From positions 1 to 64,000 of the forward strand of contig JAQGIP010000051.1 in the NCBI GenBank assembly GCA_028291055.1: a stretch of 64,000 nt of DNA. Reading direction: 5' to 3'. A model generated the notes under the pieces. That model was not told the DNA's origin and made no database searches. It saw nothing but the letters and a program-made list of their open reading frames with translations. This DNA comes from Caulobacter sp. Its GTDB lineage: Bacteria; Pseudomonadota; Alphaproteobacteria; Caulobacterales; Caulobacteraceae. Positions 58,565-64,000 of this stretch are shown piece after piece. Every line of letters begins with the position of its first letter. The first letter of the stretch is position 1. Made by a program: the position numbers and the translations under genes.

Positions 58565-59575
58565 TTAGTGCCGGTGATTGACGTCGCCGCAGCCGCAGGC
58601 GGCGGTGGCCGCCTCACGCCGCGCCCCGCGCTGCTTGTAGTAGCGGGCCATCAGCCCCCACAGCTCCTCGCGGGTCACCGCGGGCCGGGTTCCGCTCAGT
58701 TCGCCCCAGATCTCCATGACATTGGGGACCATCCGCTCGGCGTCGCCCCAGTTGTCGAAGTCGCCCATGGCGATGTCGAAGGCGGCGTCCAGGCAGGTCA
58801 TGCCGGCGTCGTAGCGCTTCTTGGTCTCGTCCCAGACGTATTGGAGATAGGCCTTGAACTCGCGCACCGCCTGCTTGCCGACGATCGGGCCGTGGCCGGG
58901 CACGATGGTGTCCACGTCCCAACTCAGGATCAGGTCGCAGGCCTTGATCCAGTTGGCCACCGGCCCCGCCCAGATGGCCGGATGGGCGCCCGCGAACAGG
59001 ATGTCGCCGGTGTAGACCACCTTGTCGGCGGGCACATGCACGAGGATGTCGCTCTTGGTGTGGGCCGGGCCCACGTCGATCAGGCGGACGTCCTTGTCGC
59101 CCACCTTCAAGTTCATCGCGCCCTCGAAGGTCTCGGTGGCGTGGGTCAGCGTGATGCCGCGGAACTCGAAGGGCCCGAACATCTGCTTCATGAAGGCGCC
59201 GCCTTCGCCCCATTCCTGCCAGCGGTCCAACATGTCGGCCAGGGTCGAGGGCAGGACGTGCTCGATGTCCGCATCGATCGAGCTGGTGGTCAGGATGCGC
59301 GAGCCCTTCAGCAGCTCGTTGCCGAAGGTGTGGTCGCCGTTGGAATGGGTGTTGACCAGGGTGCCGATCCGCTTGGCCGACGGCACGGCATCGCGCATGG
59401 TCTGCAGCATTTCGGCGGTCAGTTTCAGGTCAAACAGCGTGTCGACCAGTAACGTCTCGCCACTGTCCTCGATCAGGCCGGCATTGCTGTAGCCCCAGCT
59501 GCCGTCGGGCAGGATATAGCCCCAGCAACCATTGCCCAGATTCTCCAAGCCCTTGTTGAACGCCCAGTCAGCCAT
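58565..59575 (-). CDS. MBL-fold hydrolase (SoxH/quinoprotein-relay type)
   Basis: A 336-aa metallo-beta-lactamase fold protein: GYSNAGLIEDSGETLLVDTL, TLVNTHSNGDHTFGNELLKG (the HxHxDH motif reads THSNGDH, with Ser in place of the first-His partner), LIDVGPAHTKSDILVHVPAD, VVYTGDILFAGAHPAIWAGP and IVPGHGPIVGKQAV. The C-terminus is Cys/His-rich (ACGCGDVNHRH), possibly metal binding. It may hydrolyse an ester or lactone. ATG 59575 is used. First gene of an MBL-FAH-TonB minus-strand set, divergent from the MFS gene. Confidence 0.88.
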   Translation of the reverse strand: MADWAFNKGLENLGNGCWGYILPDGSWGYSNAGLIEDSGETLLVDTLFDLKLTAEMLQTMRDAVPSAKRIGTLVNTHSNGDHTFGNELLKGSRILTTSSIDADIEHVLPSTLADMLDRWQEWGEGGAFMKQMFGPFEFRGITLTHATETFEGAMNLKVGDKDVRLIDVGPAHTKSDILVHVPADKVVYTGDILFAGAHPAIWAGPVANWIKACDLILSWDVDTIVPGHGPIVGKQAVREFKAYLQYVWDETKKRYDAGMTCLDAAFDIAMGDFDNWGDAERMVPNVMEIWGELSGTRPAVTREELWGLMARYYKQRGARREAATAACGCGDVNHRH

Positions 59576-59650
59576 GTTCCTACCACTATGATTTATCGTT
59601 GAATTGTGGCTTGGACGGTAGGCGACGCGGCGGGCGGGGCAAGGCGCGAC

Positions 59651-59668
59651 TATGGACGGCCGTCCATA
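59651..59668. promoter_or_regulatory. Perfect 18-bp palindrome between MBL and MFS genes
   Basis: TATGGACGGCCGTCCATA is fully symmetric. Its core TGGACGGCCGTCCA (59653-59666) matches the motif at 57569 and, less well, at 50794 and 62517. A half-site TGGACG is at 59612-59617. It sits in the divergent promoter region, where a TetR dimer could control both directions. Confidence 0.7.
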
Positions 59669-59786
59669 CGGGGCCATTGCGGCGGGCGGCCCGACCAACG
59701 ACCCTAAGGGTGGGGCGAAGGCTCGCCCGAACGCCGGCTTCGAAGACCGGCGGCAGTGAAGACGCACGGTGTCGGGAGTGATGCAG

Positions 59787-61178
59787 ATGAGTATGGGACT
59801 GGCGGGCCTCACGCCCTACCCCCCTCGGCGGCAGGCCTACTACACGGCCTTCATCGTCTTCACCGTGACGCTGTTCTCCTTCCTGGACCGCCAGGTGCTG
59901 GCCATCCTGGTCGACCCCATCCGTCACGAGCTGCACGCCACCGACACCGGCATGAGCCTGCTCTACGGCTTCGCCTTCGTCTTCCTCTACAGCACGCTCG
60001 GCATCCCCATCGGCCGGCTGATCGACCGCAAGCAGCGCCGCTTGATCCTGGCCGCCGGGGTGGCGGTCTGGAGCCTGGCCACCATCGCCTGCGGTCTGGC
60101 CCAGGACTATTGGACGCTGTTCGGGGCGCGCATGTGCGTGGGCATCGGCGAGGCCTGCCTGACGCCCGCCGCCTGCTCCCTGCTGGCCGACTGTTTCCAG
60201 CCACGTGTGCGGGGCCGGGCCATGAGCTTCTACCTGATGGGCGTCTATGGCGGCATCGGCCTGTCGATGATGATGGGCGGGCTGCTCTATGACGTGCTGC
60301 TGCACTCAAGCCCCCTGCCGCTGATCGGCGGCCTGACCCCGTGGCGTCAGATCTTCATCATCATCGGCGCGCCCGGCCTGGCGATCTCCGCCCTGGTGCT
60401 GACCATGAAGGAGCCCGACCGCCAGGACGTGGCGCCCCTGCCCGTGGCCGGGGCGGACCCTCTGCCCCCGGCGCCGGACCTGCTGGCCTATATGCGCGCC
60501 AACCTCGCCGTCATCGCCACCGTCCTGCTGGCCCACGGCCTGCTGGCCTTCGTCAGCTATGGCCTGATGGGCTGGGCCCCCAGCGTGCTGATGCGCGAGT
60601 TCCATCAGACGCGCGGCGTCGTGGGTCTGACCCTGGGCCTGCTGTCCCTGGCCGGCGGCATCGTCGGCGCGCTCAGTGGTTCCTTCATCTGCGACCGCTG
60701 GACGGCGGGCGGGGTCAAGGCGGCCAAGTTCAAGGTCTGCGCCGTGGGCGCGGGGCTCGCCGGCGTGGGCCTGGCCATCCTGCCCTTCGCGGCCACGCCC
60801 TGGGTCGCCGTCGCGGCCATCACGCTGTGCATCACCGCGCTGCCGTTTGCCTCGGCCAGCGGCCAGACCATGGTCCAGGAGCTGTTCCCCAACCGCCTGC
60901 GCGGCCAGGGTTCGGCCATGACGGTGCTGATGATCGGCCTGTTCGGGGCCGGCGGCGGGCCGCTGGTGGTGGGCCTGCTCAGCGACCACGTCTTCGGCAA
61001 GGCGGGGCTGTCGATGGCCATCGTCTCCGCCGCCCTGCCGGCGGCGGCGGTCGTGATCGTGCTCTATCTGGTCGGCCGCAACGGTTACGAGGCCCTGCGC
61101 GGCCGCGTGCTGCCCCCGGAACCGGCGCCGGTCGCGGCGATCGACGGCGGGGCTATGCCGCTGGCCCGTCCGGCCTGA
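59787..61178 (+). CDS. MFS transporter, spinster-like
   Basis: A 463-aa transporter with 12 predicted TM helices: YYTAFIVFTVTLFSFLDRQV, SLLYGFAFVFLYSTLGIPIG then RLIDRKQRR (MFS loop 2-3 motif), LFGARMCVGIGEACLTPAAC, RVRGRAMSFYLMGVYGGIGL and IFIIIGAPGLAISALVLTMK. The first-helix FLDRQVLA motif is typical of the spinster-like family. It probably imports or exports the cluster's organic acid. Start is unclear: ATG 59787 is 8 nt after GGGAG, with ATG 59781 or GTG 59769 also possible. Its 3' end overlaps the convergent tetR by 26 bp. Confidence 0.9.
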   Translation: MSMGLAGLTPYPPRRQAYYTAFIVFTVTLFSFLDRQVLAILVDPIRHELHATDTGMSLLYGFAFVFLYSTLGIPIGRLIDRKQRRLILAAGVAVWSLATIACGLAQDYWTLFGARMCVGIGEACLTPAACSLLADCFQPRVRGRAMSFYLMGVYGGIGLSMMMGGLLYDVLLHSSPLPLIGGLTPWRQIFIIIGAPGLAISALVLTMKEPDRQDVAPLPVAGADPLPPAPDLLAYMRANLAVIATVLLAHGLLAFVSYGLMGWAPSVLMREFHQTRGVVGLTLGLLSLAGGIVGALSGSFICDRWTAGGVKAAKFKVCAVGAGLAGVGLAILPFAATPWVAVAAITLCITALPFASASGQTMVQELFPNRLRGQGSAMTVLMIGLFGAGGGPLVVGLLSDHVFGKAGLSMAIVSAALPAAAVVIVLYLVGRNGYEALRGRVLPPEPAPVAAIDGGAMPLARPA

Positions 61179-61815
61179 CAGCCCGTCGGTCGATGAGGCC
61201 CTGCATGCCCGCGACCGCGAAATCGACCAGGTATTCGACGATGTCGTCGGGGTTGCTGTCGGTCATGTCGATGATCTCGTCGTAGCGGTTGTCCATCATC
61301 TCCCAGGAGTAGAGGGCGCCCACCACGAAGGAGAAGCCCCACACCGCCTCCGACTTCGACAGGGTCGGACAGGCGCGGCCTACCGCGTCGATCCAACGGC
61401 CCAGACTGTCCTGGCTATTGTTGCGGCGGCGCATCTCCTCCTTGACCAGCGGCGGGGCGCCCACCCACTGCCGCAGCAGCCGCGGCGTGCGGCGGTCAGC
61501 GGCGGTGGCGCTGCGGGCGCGGTCCACCACCGGCTTGACCAGGGCGAAGATGATGTCGCGCAGGTCGGGGGGCCCGCCCCTGGCGGCGACCCGGGCGGCC
61601 AGCAGGGCCGCGCGGTCGTTCTCGATCTCGCGCCACAGCTGGCCCATGACCGCCACGAACAGGTCGGACTTGGCGCCGAAATACATGTTGATGGTGCTGA
61701 GCGGCGTGCGGGCGCCCGCCGCGATGTCGCGCAGGGACGCGCCCTCATAGCCCGTATCCGAGAATACGGTGATGGCGCTGTCCATCAGGGCGGTGATCGT
61801 CTCGGCCTTGGACAT
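61153..61815 (-). CDS. TetR family regulator (cluster right end)
   Basis: A 220-aa TetR repressor: SAITVFSDTGYEGASLRDIA, AGARTPLSTINMYFGAKSDL (HTH) and KSEAVWGFSFVVGALYSWEM plus MDNRYDEI (ligand domain). It resembles the TetR at 51105-51758 over its length. It is co-directional with the AhpD/CMD-like gene upstream (73 bp) and overlaps the MFS gene tail to tail. The shared palindrome TGGACG-N2-YGTCCA is a plausible operator for one or both. Confidence 0.9.
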   Translation of the reverse strand: MSKAETITALMDSAITVFSDTGYEGASLRDIAAGARTPLSTINMYFGAKSDLFVAVMGQLWREIENDRAALLAARVAARGGPPDLRDIIFALVKPVVDRARSATAADRRTPRLLRQWVGAPPLVKEEMRRRNNSQDSLGRWIDAVGRACPTLSKSEAVWGFSFVVGALYSWEMMDNRYDEIIDMTDSNPDDIVEYLVDFAVAGMQGLIDRRAVRPDGPAA

Positions 61816-61888
61816 CGGTTTCTAAGGCCTCCTGTCGATAAGATGGGAAGCCGTCTCACCATCACAAAGGCCGGATCGGCGCAACCGG

Positions 61889-62443
61889 TCAGGCGGCGGC
61901 GGCTTCCTGCCCTTCGATCTCGATACCCAGCCCGACGAGCACGCGCGAGACCATGTTGTAGGAGGCGATGACCATCATCAGCTCGAACACCTGCTCCGGC
62001 GTCGGGAAGGCCGCGTTGACCGCCGCCATCGTCGCGGGGCGGATCTTCACGTCGCGGGTGCTGTCCAACGCGAGGGCGAGCACGGCCCGTTCGGTGGCGT
62101 CAAACAGCGTCGTGTTGGTCGAGGCCGCCGCCACGTCCTTCAGGGCGTCCACCTGGGCCTGGCTGCCGCCCGCGGCGATCAGCGGGCCGATGTGGTGGTG
62201 GAATTCGTAGTCGGCCTCATTCATGGCCGCCACCGCGCAGATGGCCAGTTCGCGGTCGCGCGGCGTGATGCGATAGCCCTTGCGCACCCGCACCATCAGA
62301 TAGGCCCAGCCCTCCGCCAGGGGCGGGCAGTAGAGCAGCATGCGGTCGAGGTTCAGCAGCCGCCCGCCGCGCCGCACGCGGACATCCGCCGCGACCCGCT
62401 CGGCCTCGGCATCGAACTCGGTCCTGTAGGGAATGTTGGGCAT
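61889..62443 (-). CDS. Carboxymuconolactone decarboxylase/AhpD-like protein
   Basis: A 184-aa helical CMD-like protein: NLDRMLLYCPPLAEGWAYLM, VRKGYRITPRDRELAICAVA, AMNEADYEFHHHIGPLIAAG and FPTPEQVFELMMVIASYNMV. The usual CxxC of AhpD is absent (NEADYEFHHH at that place), as in many CMD-like proteins of aromatic clusters. Enzymatic role unknown. ATG 62443 is used. A degenerate copy of the cluster palindrome lies 74 bp upstream (62517-62530). Confidence 0.85.
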   Translation of the reverse strand: MPNIPYRTEFDAEAERVAADVRVRRGGRLLNLDRMLLYCPPLAEGWAYLMVRVRKGYRITPRDRELAICAVAAMNEADYEFHHHIGPLIAAGGSQAQVDALKDVAAASTNTTLFDATERAVLALALDSTRDVKIRPATMAAVNAAFPTPEQVFELMMVIASYNMVSRVLVGLGIEIEGQEAAAA

Positions 62444-62514
62444 GGCGCGCTTCTCACCGTCGCTGATTTGCGCCCATTCAGTGGAAGTTCCCCGCCAACG
62501 GCGCAAGCAAACGC

Positions 62515-64000
62515 TTAGGACGGTTGTCCAGCCAGGAACCGCGCCGTCACGCCGTTGGTCCAGCCGAACCCGTCCTGGATCGGATACTCGCCGCCCCCGC
62601 CCGCGCCGAGCGTCACGACGTCGTACTTTTCCAGGAAGCGGCCGGTGCGCGCATAGACGTCGCTGACCAGCGCCGACCAGCGCCCGGCAATCTCCCCAGC
62701 CAAGGCGTTATGGCCATAGGCTTCCAAACCCCGCACCGCGAGCCACTGCAGCGGCGCCCAGCCGTTGGGCGCATCCCACTGCTGGCCGGTGACCCGGTTC
62801 GTCGCCAGCAGGCCGCCGGGGGCGAGAAGCTCGCGCGCGACAACCTGCGCCGTGCGCGCCGCCTGGCCGGCGTCGGCGATCGCGAAGAACAGCGGATAGA
62901 CCGCCGCCGCCGTGACCGCCCCGCGCAGGCGTGCGGCCGTCCAGTCGAAGTCGTCGAACAGCCCCGTCGGCTCGTTCCACAGATGGCGGACAATCGCGGC
63001 CTTCCGCGCCGCCGCCTTGCGGCGATAGCGGGCGGCCCCGGAAGCATCGCCCGCCCGCTCCGCGCCGTCGGCGATGGCGCCTTCCAGGCCATGCAGGATG
63101 CAGTTGAGATCGATCGGCACGATGTCCGTCGTGCGGATCAACTCCAGGCTCTGGCCGTCCGCCAGCCAGCGGGACGTGAAGTCCCACCCGCTCTCGGCGC
63201 CGGCTCTCAGGTTCCGCCAGATCTCCCGCTCGGGCTGCGGCGATGCCTTGGCCAGCCGAACGTCGGCCCGGAAGGACTCGTCGCGCGGGGTATCCTTGTC
63301 GTCCCAATAGCGGTTGAGCAGCGCCCCGCCCGGCATGCGCACCACGCGGCGCACCGGCGCGCCCTGCCGCGCCTGGGTGGCGCCGCGCATCCACCAGCGG
63401 TACTCGGCGACCAGTTCGGGCAGGTAGCGGGCATAGGCCGCCGCCGGATCGCGCGGCTCAGTCAGCCCGGCCGTCAGGAAGAAGACCGGCGGCTGGGAGC
63501 GGCCCAGATAGTAGGTGCGGTTGCCGTTGGGCACATGGCCGTGGGCGCGGATCAGGTGGGCGAAGTTGTCCGCCATCTCCCGCGCGGCCTGGGGGTCGTC
63601 CAGGCCCAGCAGCGCGAAGTAGGAATCCCAATAGTAGGTCTCCGTAAACCGGCCGCCCGGCGCCAGATAGGGATGCGGCAGGGGCAGCAGCGACGAATAC
63701 CGGGGCGCGGCCGGCGCGGTGCGGGTCAGGGCCGGCCACAGCGCTTCGATCGCCCGCGCCACGCAAAGCCCGGCCGTCGAGGTGGTCTCCAGCGGCGAAG
63801 CGTCGATGCGGAAGTTGGCCGCCACGAAGGCGCGCAGGCCCGCATCGGTGACCGGCGGCGCGGCGCGGTAGGCTCGCAGGATGGCGCCCGGAGACCGCAG
63901 CGGCTCGGCGTCCGCCCAGGTCTTGCCGTCCTCGCAAAGCCCCGCCAGGGCCACGCGCTCGAACAATTCCGCGAAGGTCTCGGCGGGGGAGCGCGGTCCA
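62515..64000 (-). CDS. GH37 trehalase (N-terminus beyond window)
   Basis: The 495 visible codons belong to a glycoside hydrolase family 37 alpha,alpha-trehalase, which splits trehalose to two glucose. Signatures are PGGRFTETYYWDSYFALLGL (trehalase signature 1), the Arg-rich active-site stretch VPNGNRTYYLGRSQPPVFFL, GWDFTSRWLADG, QWDAPNGWAPLQWLAVRGLE (signature 2) and GGGGEYPIQDGFGWTNGVTA. The upstream reading SPAETFAELFERVALAGL continues to the right edge and matches the family N-terminal region, so the real start and any signal peptide are off-window. An internal TTG at about 63966 is not the start. Confidence 0.92.
   Translation of the reverse strand, partial: GPRSPAETFAELFERVALAGLCEDGKTWADAEPLRSPGAILRAYRAAPPVTDAGLRAFVAANFRIDASPLETTSTAGLCVARAIEALWPALTRTAPAAPRYSSLLPLPHPYLAPGGRFTETYYWDSYFALLGLDDPQAAREMADNFAHLIRAHGHVPNGNRTYYLGRSQPPVFFLTAGLTEPRDPAAAYARYLPELVAEYRWWMRGATQARQGAPVRRVVRMPGGALLNRYWDDKDTPRDESFRADVRLAKASPQPEREIWRNLRAGAESGWDFTSRWLADGQSLELIRTTDIVPIDLNCILHGLEGAIADGAERAGDASGAARYRRKAAARKAAIVRHLWNEPTGLFDDFDWTAARLRGAVTAAAVYPLFFAIADAGQAARTAQVVARELLAPGGLLATNRVTGQQWDAPNGWAPLQWLAVRGLEAYGHNALAGEIAGRWSALVSDVYARTGRFLEKYDVVTLGAGGGGEYPIQDGFGWTNGVTARFLAGQPS
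62517..62530. promoter_or_regulatory. Degenerate copy of the cluster palindrome
   Basis: AGGACGGTTGTCCA differs from TGGACG-N2-CGTCCA at two half-site positions. It overlaps the last codons of the trehalase gene and lies upstream of the CMD-like gene. Coding constraint could also explain it, so the call is weak. Confidence 0.35.

Overview
The window is high-GC DNA with short intergenic gaps and many start/stop overlaps. Its gene content (P-type trb conjugation genes, DUF4180, DUF4199, DUF3175, a TonB receptor with an aromatic/ester catabolism cluster, several long intergenic palindromes) points to an alphaproteobacterium, probably Caulobacterales (Caulobacter/Phenylobacterium-like). The genus is an inference from family content, not something read from a marker gene. 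No rRNA, tRNA or CRISPR array was recognised.

Region 1 (1-3.8 kb, minus strand) is the end of a conjugative transfer operon: trbE, trbJ, trbK-alt and trbL, each overlapping the next by 4 bases. trbE lacks roughly its first 200 residues, so the operon is broken at about 3.8 kb. Region 2 (3.8-18.5 kb) is accessory DNA rich in anti-phage functions. Two imperfect direct copies of an about 110-bp palindromic element (3805-3915 and 14919-15036) bracket two convergent operons. The plus-strand operon is a type III CBASS: TRIP13-like ATPase (Cap6), an unnamed 153-aa protein, a bacterial HORMA protein (Cap7), a CD-NTase, and a 717-aa KAP-family NTPase where an effector would be expected. The minus-strand operon runs AbiEi antitoxin, AbiEii-type nucleotidyltransferase, GrpB-family protein, a four-TM protein, a second CD-NTase, and an S-4TM pore-forming effector. 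The two operons end 3 bp apart. Beyond the right repeat lie a zinc-finger/VRR-NUC nuclease, a TIR-domain protein, two unrecognised genes and the 3' remnant of hipA.

Region 3 (18.9-41 kb) looks like ordinary chromosome: a TPR lipoprotein, DUF4180, a CoaA-like kinase, a cyclic-nucleotide-binding/thioredoxin-reductase-like flavoprotein with its UBP zinc-finger partner, an SDR/carboxymuconolactone-decarboxylase pair, an aminotransferase, MsrA and MsrB, thioredoxin 2, a sulfatase, a type-B carboxylesterase, a flavin reductase, a three-gene surface-polysaccharide-like operon (BcsL/CelD-like GNAT, GT2 glycosyltransferase, cupin-like protein) and a free-methionine-R-sulfoxide reductase. Several gaps here hold long inverted repeats with near-perfect arms.

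Region 4 (41-49 kb) is one 2587-aa type V autotransporter whose passenger has four about 375-aa tandem repeats. Region 5 (49.2-64 kb) has AlkB, a class A acid phosphatase, then a catabolic cluster bracketed by two related TetR regulators: two FAH-family hydrolases, a cupin, an acyl-CoA synthetase, a TonB receptor, an MBL-fold hydrolase, a spinster-like MFS transporter and an AhpD/CMD-like protein. A shared palindrome, TGGACG-N2-YGTCCA, occurs upstream of several of these genes and is a good candidate TetR operator. The window ends inside a GH37 trehalase gene.
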